NCBI GenBank assembly: GCA_907164885.2
Contig: OU015498.1
Span: forward strand, 126,611,727-126,675,726
From: Dolomedes plantarius
Taxonomy: Eukaryota; Arthropoda; Arachnida; Araneae; Dolomedidae
DNA: 64,000 bases
Direction of reading: 5' to 3'
Shown here: piece by piece, positions 12,522 to 23,048 of the stretch
Position numbering within the stretch: position 1 is the first letter of the stretch
Layout: each line of letters starts with the position of its first letter
Program-made: the position numbers and the translations under genes
The notes under the pieces: model-generated
The model's database searches: none
Seen by the model: only the letters and a program-made list of their open reading frames with translations
What the model was told of the DNA's origin: nothing

Positions 12522-13618
12522 GGCCTCTTTCAGACGAGGCACATTCGATGATTCAACTGATTTTCGTTGTTTATTTTCATGTAGTTGATTGTCGTGTGAG
12601 GTTCTTTTCCCACGAGGCACCTCGCGCGCCCAATTCAAGGCGAAACCTTCTCTTTTGGGGTTGTGGCAACGCTTCGTTAGCAGCTAGACTCACGCAGGCG
12701 AAAAGCGATTGAAAAATGAGGTGGAAGAAGACAGTTTACTACATTAAATGTGTATATATTCTATCCAAAGGTTATATACTTTAATCTACACCTAAAATAA
12801 TTACAATATTTCCCATAAAAATATTTTTTCAGGCAAATGTATTATAATGTACAAAAAATATTAAAATAAAAAAAATTGCGGTAAACAAATTAGTGATATT
12901 TACTTAACTAAATTTAGGTAGAAATTATATAAACATACAAGATATACATGTATGCAACATTTTAGCAATTTGGGACGATTAGTTTTGAAGAAATAGTGCG
13001 CACAAGTTTCAAAAAAACAGTTTTTAGACAAAGCCATTTAAGGTTTAAATTTTCTATAAATTACTTTACTATTTGATTTATACATTTGGCCATAAAATTG
13101 GTTGTAATTGTATCATCGACTCCATTTTTTTCATAAGATTCCTTACATTCCATTCTTCAAAATTAAATCATAGTAAAAAATTTAGTTTTTTTTAAGGTTT
13201 TAAGGTGATTTCCCCCCTTAAATTTTTAAATTTCAAAAACTTTAAACTTAAGTATTATATCTTTCTTCTACCAATACCTTTCTTTTACACCAATTTTATA
13301 ACACAATATTGGTCTTTGATTTATAATGATGTAGGGGAATATAGAATTAAGAAAGCATCATAACATGGCACTCAGGTTTTTACTTACAAAAATACAAAAT
13401 GTATTATTTTTATATTTGCTCTACTAAAGAGGGGGGGGGGGGCTGCTAATTTTTTTATTCACATTTTTTTTTATTTGTAGGACCATTATACCTCAATCAT
13501 ACGTTTTTTAAAAATTTATAATAATAAAATTGTACATCTGAAAGGGTGAATGCAAAAACCTCCCTCATATGAAAACTATTCAAATTGTAGGCATAAAACG
13601 ATGTTCACATTTGCAAAT

Positions 13619-13882
13619 CTAGATAAATTTAATTAAATAATGGGTAAATTCGCGCAATTTGGAGCTCCCACATATGTTTTTAAGTGTAACAGTCATAACC
13701 TGTACTAATCGATGTAATGCTGTTTCATAAGTAATGTTAAGAGAGTGACGTATATCACCATAAGAAACATGCAACCAATGATAAGCAACCAATGATAAAG
13801 CCAATAATAAGCAACCAATAATAAGCAACCAATGATAAAGAATATATTTCGTTGAAATGACCAAATAAATATTTCTGTTCAT
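13619..13882 (-). pseudogene. Possible PIF/Harbinger transposase scrap
   Basis: An 87-codon minus-strand frame includes VSYGDIRHSLNITYETALHR, which resembles the helix-turn-helix region before the catalytic domain of Harbinger transposases. The N-terminal part is AT-repeat driven and unlikely to be protein. The call rests mainly on position inside a Harbinger element. The catalytic domain is absent. Confidence 0.3.
13768..13840. repeat. Short tandem repeat, AAGCAACCAATGAT-like units
   Basis: Four to five imperfect copies of a 13-15-base unit containing GCAACCAATGATA. It lies within the Harbinger element and may reflect replication slippage after transposase decay. Confidence 0.8.
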
Positions 13883-14159
13883 TTTTTTAATGATAATGTG
13901 GTTTCTAAAGAAATTTTTAAAAAATTTCTAAAAAAGTTAAAAAATTGTTTTAATTTTGGAGTTTTTAACCACCATTAACAAAATAACAAATGAACTTTTA
14001 AATTTGAATGGTACCGATTACTTTATTGAGCATGCATCTGTATTTATTTATATCGATATTTGCTTAATATACATAGTTTGATAGTAACAAAAATTTAAAC
14101 CTTCTAATGTTTCCATGGAAACAACTAGGGGCACCAAATTGCGGAAATCCTCCAAATAA

Positions 14160-14393
14160 TTAATTAAATAATTCTAATAATTTGAATGAAATGATCTTAC
14201 TGATTGCACCTTGTTGGTCAGGATACATGCTGTTGAAGTCGGAATAAAATTTGCGTGCCAATTCCCTCCAAGCTTCACCCCTTTTAATTTTATCGCTATA
14301 TTCATCACACCTCATTTCCCATATCGCGGGACTAATACGAATTTCTTCGATGAATTGTTCCACATTCAAACTTGCAATTGAACCGCTTTCCAT
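14160..14393 (-). CDS. MADF-domain protein of the PIF/Harbinger element
   Basis: A 77-residue frame. VEQFIEEIRISPAIWEMRCD followed by EYSDKIKRGEAWRELARKF is a MADF (Myb/SANT-like) DNA-binding domain of the kind found in Adf-1 and Harbinger accessory proteins. The ATG at 14393 gives MESGSIASLNVEQF and no better upstream start is evident. It sits just inside the right terminus and is transcribed inward. It ends soon after the domain (SFKLLELFN), so either a downstream exon or tail is lost or an intron follows. In related systems such a protein helps import the transposase or binds subterminal DNA; that role here is inference. Confidence 0.7.
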   Translation of the reverse strand: MESGSIASLNVEQFIEEIRISPAIWEMRCDEYSDKIKRGEAWRELARKFYSDFNSMYPDQQGAISKIISFKLLELFN

Positions 14394-14648
14394 ACTGAAC
14401 TGAGCTCATGCAGCTAGGCGGCTGGTGTGAAGAGCGTACCTTCAGTAATGACTTTTGTGTTGAGTCTACCCATCGGGATGAGAACGTTATCGGCGCATGT
14501 GCCAGACGGCAAACTGTCTGGACACCGAATCCACTCCGTGTAAAAAGGTTCCGGCGATTTCCATACATTTGCTATGGTGGCTACACTCCTTGACAGCCGC
14601 CCTTATATCAGTTTGATCAATTATGTGCCTCGTGTGAAAAGGGCCTTA

Positions 14649-15227
14649 TTCTTAGCTCGATTCTGATCATTGCAGTCTTTATCCCCCCCCCCGCCTGCTG
14701 CTCAATTGCTTACTTTAACTTATGATACAGAAATAAAAAGTTGCGTCCGATGCCCATGATGCACCAACATTCTTACCAAAAACATTGCATCCGCCAGCTT
14801 GACGCGTCAGCCAGTCTGGGTGCAAAATATTGTTTACACAAATATGTTCAGTGATGGTTTCATCTCAGTTAGAAAAAGCATGCGCTGGAGCACTCTGCGA
14901 TGTATGTATTTTGTGTTCGTGCTGCAATTAAATGTCTTAAAATGTTAAGATGCAGTTTGCGTAATTGGAGGCCTTAGAGGGATGCATTTATTAAAAAGTG
15001 GTATTGATTATTGATTTACAAAGTGTCTGAATCATTTGAAGGCCTCGGTGTAAATTCCGTATAGCAACATTTCCTCATATTGCTTAGCTGCATTTCAAAT
15101 CCATATTACAGGTCACTGCAGTTATATTCCTCAAGTGGCCTTGTATGCTGACCAGTAATTTGATCCACATGCTGATATTAATTGATAGCGTTCTTTGGAT
15201 ATTATTTTGCCAGGAATCTGATTACTT
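14649..15227. other. Unassigned DNA
   Basis: No domain-bearing frame, repeat terminus or RNA gene recognised. A C10 run lies near 14684. Confidence 0.4.
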
Positions 15228-15540
15228 TTAAGGGCCCACAGATCATCTCGACATTCAAAATGGTGATGTGAAATGTTTGTGAGCCTGTACTTAATTGCAG
15301 AATACATATATATGCAAATTATTTATATACCAGTAAATACATACATTATATTTTACATTTAAATTGAAATGGAATAATTTTGTTAAAAATTTAGGTTATC
15401 GTAGCAATTTAAAAACTTGTTAAATGTTTGGTACTGTGATCAAAAAGTAAGGTTACAAACCCTGCAATGAAACGTGTACATTTTATTTCACAAAACCAAT
15501 ACAACCAACTGATAGTACATGTGCATTAGGTTATTTTTCG

Positions 15541-15842
15541 CAGGGCTGCTCAGAGGGGGGAGAGCAACTGGGGCACTTTGCCCCAGGCCCCCAACTGCCG
15601 GAGGGGCCCCAAAAAATTTTAAAAAAATTATTTATTAGATTTCCTCCGAAAGAAATTTCTGAAACTTGTACCGTACTTCAAAATTCAAAATAATCTCCTG
15701 AAAAAAGGGGCCCCAAAAAAATTTTTTTTAAACTAATCGATTAATCAGATTTCTCTTACTAAAAAATAGTCTTCTGAAAAATAGTCTTGGGGCCCCGAAC
15801 AGAAGTTTGCCCCAGGCCCCGTAAAGTCTCTGGGCGGTCCTG
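15541..15842. mobile_element. hAT-type MITE, 302 bp
   Basis: The termini CAGGGCTGCTCAGAG and (reverse strand) CAGGACCGCCCAGAG are flanked by an exact 8-base duplication ATTTTTCG (15533-15540 and 15843-15850), diagnostic of hAT insertion. The interior is G/C-run rich (GGGGCCCC, CCCCAGGCCCC) with no coding capacity. Confidence 0.9.
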
Positions 15843-15863
15843 ATTTTTCGAATAGTCACCATA

Positions 15864-16481
15864 TCAGTTTAGGCACTTGTCGCTTCGTGTGATGAGTTTG
15901 AATATTCCCTCCTGGTAAAAATCCTGCCCTTGCGTGTTCAAACACGTTGTTGCGAAGTGTTTCATCTCCTCGTCTGAAGCGAATTGTCGGCCCCCTAGGT
16001 CCTCCTTAAAGTGAGGTAAGAGGTGCAAGTCGCTTACAGTGAGGTCCGGACTGCAGGAAGTGTAGTCGATGATGTCCCAGCCGAAGTGACAGCTTTCGTG
16101 GAACCCATCGGGCACAAACTTTCTGGTACTGCAGAATATTATGAACAATGTGATAAACTCTACCGAACGACATTCCCAATTCTTCCATCATATGGCATAT
16201 CGGGATCCTTCTGTTGTCCCGAATCAGCTCCTCCACGCTAGCTGTGTTCAAATATGTTGTTGCCGTGCTCGGTCAGCCACTGCAATACTCTCGGTAACCT
16301 TTTCTCAACCGGCCGCAAACTTTCGACAACGTTCTGTGACATACTGACGAGACATTACAGTCTCTCCGTAAACTTCTACCAGCTGCCGGTGGATTTCAGC
16401 CGCGCTTACATGTTTCACCCACAGAAATTGAATAACTAAGCGGATTTCTTCACGAGACCAGTTTTCCAAACGAGTCGCCAT
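15864..16481 (-). pseudogene. mariner transposase pseudogene
   Basis: The minus strand begins with ATG at 16481: MATRLENWSREEIR, the typical N-terminus of mariner/SETMAR-type transposases, and stays open to a TGA after RKFAAG. The following text is out of phase and then recovers as VEELIRDNRRIPI, LGMSFGRVYHIVHNIL and KVCARWVPRKL. The C-terminal frame has SPDLTVSDLHLLPHFKEDLG, corresponding to the final catalytic D region, then GGRQFASDEE and YDKCLN-like SDKCLN. At least one nonsense codon and several frame changes make it non-functional. It should encode about 345 residues; the middle part, including the first catalytic D, is mostly lost. Confidence 0.88.
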
Positions 16482-16689
16482 TTCTGTTAACCTTCAACAA
16501 GCGCTTTAAGTCGCGGGTAAGTGAAACTCTCCACAGTTAGCGACCGCATCTATTAGAATTACCGCACACAACTAATTTCTCTATAACAGACGAAACTCCA
16601 GGGATATCGACTTTGTAACCTTAGTTTTTGATCACCCCTCGTGTAAGTCATTTAAGTACACTTTTCTAAAAATCTGTTAAATGCATCTC

Positions 16690-17117
16690 TTCTAGATTGA
16701 ACATGATCACATACACTATTGTTGAAGCGCAATGAGAAAATGCAAATTTTCGAAGCCCATGACGCCGGAGTTACGTAGATAGGCCACGCCTAGGCCTTCG
16801 CTTTAAAACAGAGGAAGAACTGTTTGCGTGCCACTGCTTCCAAAGCGAATTCGCCCAAGCTACGGCGTTGTCAAAGTACATCAAGTTCTGTTCACCCGCC
16901 TACTAGGCCTATTGACGACCAAGCCTACTCAGTGGGATAACCAGCTGTTTTTAGAACCTGGATTGGTACTTCAAGTTTTCTTTTCGTAACCAAAGGTTTT
17001 GGATCTTAAGTTTCCGTTCAATGACACCGTGTACATAGATCTAAAATACAAGAGTTTTAATTATTTCAATCCTCGTTTTGGCACAGCCCGAGAACGCTGC
17101 GCAAACAACTATATTAT
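16690..17117. other. Interior of the TTAA element, unassigned
   Basis: A G/C-richer stretch at about 16755-16960 contains GGCCACGCCTAGGCC. No frame of note. It may be the only surviving internal sequence of the long-inverted-repeat element. Confidence 0.4.
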
Positions 17118-17278
17118 TTGATAATAATACGAAGTATTTTGCTTCTACGTGTAGTGAAATTGAAAATAACAAAAAATGCGTAATTAAAATTTTTTATGTT
17201 TTTTAAAGTATTCCACTAACAATTTTTTTATTTAATTTTTTTCTAAGCTAGAAGCAAAATACTTCGTATTATTGTCAA
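17118..17278. repeat. Foldback mini-element, 161 bp
   Basis: A 30-base arm at 17118-17147 (core AATAATACGAAGTATTTTGC) is reverse-complemented at 17249-17278 with one mismatch. The loop is AT-rich. It looks like a small MITE inside the TTAA element. No target duplication can be fixed. Confidence 0.75.
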
Positions 17279-17582
17279 CTGATATATTTTTGTTACCATA
17301 CGAAATTTGGAGGAGATCAATAAATTCAATAGATTTTTAGAAAAGTTTTGCCTACCTAACTGACAAATAGTATCATACATTTAACAAGTTTTTAAATTGC
17401 TACAATATACTAAACTTTTAACAAAATTCTTCCATTTCACTTTAGATATAAAATATAATGTATGTATTTAATAGTATATAAATATTTTGCATATATCTGT
17501 ATTCTACAATTAAATGCATGCTCATAAACGTTTCACTAAAGTCTCTCTATTTTGGTTGTCGAGATTTTCTGTGCGCCCTTAA

Positions 17583-20500
17583 CAAATTTGTGTTCCTCCA
17601 TAGCAAAATCGATTCTTCGAGATAAAAACCTATGTGCGTGTTATTTCAGATGAATTGAATGAATGGTTTAATTTCTTCTATACCTTCGTACTTAATCTCC
17701 ATCATTAACTGTTTTCGAAATAAAACATGAATAATGTTGATTCTGTGCGGAAAATTAGTCTGAATGTTCAAATTTCAGATGCCTAATAAATCATCGAATT
17801 CCGATTCTAATATCCCTCAAGAGAGGCAAAAAAGTAATACTTTTCTCCAGCATTTAGCTTCTTGATTAAAGTACAGAAGAAAAGGCTAGAGCAAACACTG
17901 CAACTTCGAAGTTTTTCAATTCAGTAATGAAAAATGTTCAAACAATACACTCATTACCATATATTTGATTTCAGCATCACCACTAAGGAAACGAAAATTA
18001 AAGAAAACCGAGGCCTTTTCGCTTATTTGATTGCTGGAAAATTTCATTTGGCCCGAGGTTTTAAGGATATAACGAAAGAGTTAAAATCTGCATATAAATT
18101 GAAGGAATATAGATTGTTCTTCCTTCTCTTCTGGAGGGATTTACGAGTAATACTGAGGATAGTAAAAATTCAATTTTGAACAATCAATCAAATATAGAAG
18201 GGGTATTTTAATATGTTGTTTTTGAATTTTAAAAATAAAGCATGTGAACAAATCCTAAGTGTTCTAATTATGAACAAAGCATTGCTACGCAGTCTTTATT
18301 TAAAGTTCATTCTCCATTTACACAATATAATTATAATAAAAATTAAATGGAAACCATTTTTTAATATAAATAATGTCTGGAACTAGTATACAGCAATAAG
18401 TATTAAAAGAAATGATTATTACCAGATAGTTCATCTTAATACAGAATAAAGCGATCCGTGAACCCCAAAACCTGCGATAATAAGCAGTTCATACTTTTTT
18501 TTCAAATTTCATTTAAGAGCGCAGGTGGGATAAAATGTATATAAAATTCAGTGTTCTGATTTAAAAGCTTCTAATGAAATATTATATGGTTCTAATTTCT
18601 TTTGCTACTTAACTTTCCCATTCGGAAGATGAAAAGATATTTTAAAATTATCAGGCCTCAAAATAATGTCTTTAAGAAAACATTTTAGAGTTACGCGTGT
18701 ATAATACTTATTTTATACCATGCAATGAAAATAGGTTAGTTGGGATAGAGGCTAAACCTCTATATAATAATTTGAAAATGAAAATTATTAAATAAAGGGT
18801 TAACATTTTTCTTTTTACCTAAAAGAAAATATCGAAATCAGTTTTTTTAACTAAAACTTCTAAAGTTATGTTTAAAACAAACATTTAGCAATAGTTTCAA
18901 CTTAGCAGGTGTAATACTTTTTTAGTATAGTTTTTATTCCAAACACTCATTTGGTATATACGGTATGAATTCAATTTAATCTACTGTAAACTTCAAAAAC
19001 GAACTGCTCTGGCTATTAAATGTTGGCTTGTTATAAATTACTATTATAAATTATTTTTCAGTAAAATCAGTGTCTTTATTTTCAGTGAAAATGTGGTCAA
19101 TCTTAGATGTCTTAAAATAAATATCATCCCATAAGTATTATCTCCTTGAATATTATCAATACTATCACCTACACTTCCTCTTTTACCACGACATTCCTGC
19201 ACGTGCTCAGATTCAGGCATCGGAAATAACAGAGGTTATCTATACATTTCGATCAAATCCCTATTTTCATTTGACCTTTTCTAGAGTCAGCTTTTACTTA
19301 TTTATAATTTCCGGTTATCAAAATCTTTTTCAATGTTATGTTGACTTCTCACTGCGTGAGAGCTGCATTTCTTTCAATGTTTAAGGTTCGGAATTTTCAT
19401 AAATATTTCAACAAACTGGATGGCTTTGAGCGTATTGCTGATAAAATGTATGGCAGTTTTCAAATATTCATTAAGAGAAACGATAAATGTGTTTGTAATT
19501 CTTCTTTAAGTTTGCTCAGGTGATATGTCAATGCCCAAATTAAAGTGTAGTGGTATCGATTCATTTCAAACTTGAAGTATTGCAACCAGTAATGAAAAGA
19601 TAACTTTCTATCTGATATGATATAACTCGTGTTCAAAAACATTTTAATACATTTATAGTCATTAATAAGTTTTCATGAAATATAAAAAAAATCCGTATTT
19701 TCTGATGTAATTCCTTAATTTATATGAGTTGTAAAAGAACAAATACATTAGTTTTCAAGCTTTCCTGCTCTCATCGAAAGAGAAACTGGCATTGCATGAG
19801 GTGCAACCTGTCTGGTAGATGTGCAATAGAGCTTTGAGAAGAAGAAATACTAAAATTCTAGCCACTAGTTTCGGGAATTTCAGATTTTTTGCCTTCTAAA
19901 CTGAGACCGCGTATCATTTGTAAACCCAGTTAGAATCGTAAGTTTCTTTTCTTTCTTTTATTTTAACGGTAGAACCCTTCCAGGAAATGATTTTCAAGCT
20001 TATGGGTATAAAAAATGTTGTGTAAAATTTGATGCTTATTATCCAAAGAGTGTACATACATAAAAAATTACCCGTTTTGAATATCATCTTGTTTAAATAT
20101 TCAATCTCAAGTGTACATACGATAAACTTTTGAAGAATATATAATCAGGCAACAAAAACTTTTTAAATCCCCAATAATTTATTGGACTGGCTTCTAGAGT
20201 TCCAGGCCAACATCCAGTGAAATAATCGCATCTGATCTGGCTGCGTTACAGAAGTTACAAATACCATAAATTATGGCGGATTTACGCAGCTTACATCTTC
20301 GTCTTACGAATTATAAAGCTTTTATTCAGGGATAGAGTTTCGAGTCACTAATTCAAGCCCTTTATCATTGTGTACATCGATCCACCTTCCACTGGCTGAA
20401 AGAAATTCTACATTCGACACAATTCAAGAACAAAAAAAACTTTTTTGCTTTTTTAATGGCTGTTAGATCTAAGCTTCTTGCTCTGTTTGTGAAATAAATA

Positions 20501-21477
20501 TCCCAATAAAAGTGCCTAATATCTTTTCTTTCTTTAGCATCTCACTTATAGAATTTTAAACGCAGATAGAAAACGTGTAATAACAAACAGAAAATGCAAA
20601 TAAAAAATATATATATAAAGGATGTTAAAACAGTATCCTATTATCATATATTTACTTTCACGACTTCCTGTTCAAGATAGCAGGAATAAGCCAATAAAAT
20701 TCTTTATTGACTCTATTTCCTGAATTAAGTTTCCTTGAAGTTTGACATAGCCAAACATTAAAGTGACACTTTTGCCGCTGGTGAAGACATGCATGTAATG
20801 CTTTCTAACTGCTGACGTGACTGTATATCAACTGTGAAACTATCACGGTATATGAAATATATTATGAAAGCATGCATTGTTTTGCATAAATAGTGAATTG
20901 AATAAACAAAATAAAATTTATTCCGAAACTATACTTACTACAGATGATAGGAATATCCCTCATTTAAATTTTCTTCCAAGAAATTGTTGTACTAAAGAAC
21001 TGATAAATAGCTGTGAATAAGCTTTATTTAAGTTTTAAATATTATTTCAGACCCCAAATTTTTAGTATTACACTATATTTGCAGTGTAGAAAGACTTATA
21101 TTTCAACATTTTTATTTGCATCTTGTTCTTGAGATGATTTTCAGAAGTTGTAAAATGATATTTAGATACGTAGTTATTTACTGTTTACAAAATTACTAAC
21201 ATTTATCTGATTCCAACATTTAAAAAAATATAAGTGAGTGATTTTTAGTGTTTTTTCTTATTAATTATTTTTAAGACAATTATAAATGACTTTCAAATAA
21301 TGTATTTTGTTGCTTGCATCATCGTGAGGTAGTTCTTCGTGATTACTTAATCCCTATTTGACCAAATACTGAAAAAATTTATTCTTTTGTTCAAAAATTG
21401 TGGTAGAGCTTCATAAAGACACAAGGAAAGATATAAAATTGTAAAACTTACCAAATTTTTATTATCTTCAGATTTAC
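17583..21477. other. Unassigned AT-rich DNA, about 3.9 kb
   Basis: This is the longest stretch without a recognisable element. Open frames reach only 60-81 codons and show no domain or codon bias. No tRNA, splice-supported exon or repeat terminus recognised. It may be the oldest, unique-sequence part of the window. Confidence 0.5.
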
Positions 21478-23048
21478 ATGCTGTCCTATATATAGGACGA
21501 CGGTCAAATCCACTGCTATGAGACTAATCTTTGTTTTTTCGTACTGAAACTTGTTTTTTCAAATGAAATGGTAAGAAACAATTTAAATAAACTCCAGCAT
21601 CACATTTTTTGCAGATAGTTGTTGGTTTTTTGCACAGTTCTCTAATTGACAACGACTTCCTTTTGGGTTTTTCACAATAATGTGTTCCCTCTGCAGCTTC
21701 AAAAATTATGGATTTCTTTGTTGAGTGCCTAATCGACAAACCACCAGATTACTTGGTATAGAGATTCATAAATAATTTATTGTAATAGCTCTTCGATATT
21801 CTAGAAGTTCAAGAGATTCTGTTGGATTGAACACTTTCGTTATCTCCAGGCTGCAATTAGTGCAAATTCATAAGCATTTAAGAATAATGTCCAATATCAC
21901 TTTTTTCCTTGTTAGAGGAAAAATAGTTTTCCATATGATTGTCAAATAAGTCTACACCATTTTAATACTTATTGTAAGAAATTATGCATGCTGGTGTGTC
22001 AACTTTTTGTCGACCTCCTTTTACTCTTTTTTCTACCTTTGAATAGCATCTTGAATCTTCAAAATTTGTGAGCAATGATACAACCTTATTATCTTTCCAG
22101 CGAACTGCTGTAATTTCATTCCTCTCATCCGATTTCCAATCTGCCATACCTCGATCCATTTTAGTCATTATTTTGGTTGATTTTAGTGGGCATTTGGCCA
22201 TTCTATTTTCTCTTACATTTTCCGTAGCAAAGTAATTACTTTCTCTGAGTCTAACGAAAAGGCCATAGGAGGTACAAAATTTATCCATATAAATTTTGTG
22301 CTGCGCTGGATTTTTTACAATTGATAGCAAACTTTCCACAACTTCTTGAAAGAATGGTACTTTGTTCTTTTGCACTTTTGATTTAGTTTTCTTTTCAAAA
22401 ATTTGAGGATTATATTTGTTGTTGCTTTCCAGTCCCAATTTTTTTTTACCTAGATATGATTGGGTCTTTTTGCTCTCCTTGATATGGAATAATATGAAAT
22501 ATATATCCATCATAAGAAGACAGTACCCACAACTTATATCCAAATTTGACTGGTTTTCCTTTCATAAACATCTTGCAGCCATGTCTTCTGTAATAGCTCA
22601 CCATTCTTTCCTCAATACTTAGATGTTCAGAAAATACACCAAACTGATTTAGAGCTTCATATATAATAAGTCATACTATATTGGACGTACTTTGTAATAA
22701 CGATCCGAATCAATATTACTATTGTCATTACAATGCAAATATATATTTTATCTCAAAGTATCTGTTTCGTGTCATTGCTCGACTAACTAGTGCTGTTTCA
22801 GTATCCGGAGCATTTTCCCAGTACATATTTTCACGACGCAAAATGTGATATCCTATAAAAAGTATCAAAATTGGCATATTTTAAAAATTCATAATAAATT
22901 AATGTTTAAAAATTATAAATTAAAAATTAGCCAGTGTAATGACTGATCCTTTCACAGTAATGGAATACTAAAACAAACGCAATAGAAAATATATTTTATG
23001 AGTATGAGCTAGAAATTTATGCTGTCCTATATAGGACGATGGTCAAAT
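21478..23048 (-). mobile_element. piggyBac-like element, decayed
   Basis: Encloses a broken minus-strand piggyBac transposase. A motif with ATGCTGTCCTATATAGGAC then GA(T/C)GGTCAAAT occurs at both sides (21478-21509 and 23019-23048), but in direct rather than inverted orientation, so these are not simple terminal repeats. TTAA occurs a few bases beyond the right copy. True termini are uncertain. Confidence 0.7.
21524..22855 (-). pseudogene. piggyBac-like transposase pseudogene
   Basis: Read from 22855 leftward, the frames give RRENMYWENAPDTETALVSR and MTRNRYFEIKYIF (N-terminal domain), then FSEHLSIEERMV and RRHGCKMFMKGKPVKFGYKL (conserved core), then GLFVRLRESNYFATENVREN, DRGMADWKSDERNEI and VRWKDNKVVSLLTNF (catalytic and insertion domains), and finally a cysteine-rich tail (ICKKCDAGVYLNCFLPFH). 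This order is a nearly complete piggyBac transposase. It is spread over several frames with stops (for example after KYIFAL and at the change near 22540), so it is dead. It is unrelated at fine scale to the piggyBac fragment at 3680. Confidence 0.9.

Larger units (their letters stand above)
12522..14645 (-). mobile_element. PIF/Harbinger DNA transposon carrying a MADF gene
   Basis: The left end is GGCCTCTTTCAGACGAGGC and the right end, reverse-complemented, is GGCCCTTTTCACACGAGGC; both continue with ACAT. Each is flanked by TTA (12519-12521 and 14646-14648), the TWA-type 3-base duplication of PIF/Harbinger. A further copy of the terminal motif (CTTTTCCCACGAGGCAC) lies at about 12607-12623. 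Inside are a MADF-domain frame near the right end and a possible transposase scrap. PIF/Harbinger elements are known to carry a transposase plus a separate Myb/SANT- or MADF-like DNA-binding protein. No DDE catalytic domain was found, so this copy looks non-autonomous. Confidence 0.82.
15433..16645 (-). mobile_element. mariner element (SETMAR-like family), decayed
   Basis: The ends TGATCAAAAAGTAAGGTTAC and, from the other side, TGATCAAAAACTAAGGTTAC are inverted repeats. The right end extends to CGAGGGG next to TA. The minus strand encodes a broken mariner transposase. A hAT MITE is inserted near the left end. It sits in the left arm of the TTAA element. Confidence 0.85.
15232..17578. mobile_element. 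TTAA-flanked element with about 245-bp inverted repeats
   Basis: TTAA at 15228-15231 precedes GGGCCCACAG, and CTGTGCGCCC is followed by TTAA at 17579-17582. From these ends inward the two arms match inverted at roughly 80 percent for about 200 bases (15232-15433 against 17380-17578). A mariner then interrupts the left arm at a TA, and the match resumes after it (16645-16690 against about 17335-17378; shared ACTTTTCTAAAAATCT). TTAA duplications occur in piggyBac and Sola3; the terminal GGGC is not typical piggyBac. No transposase is recognisable in 16690-17335, so the superfamily is open. Confidence 0.65.

Noticed and set aside
13768..13840. Short regular repeats as a CRISPR array
   Set aside because: Units are contiguous with no unique spacers, and the DNA is eukaryotic.
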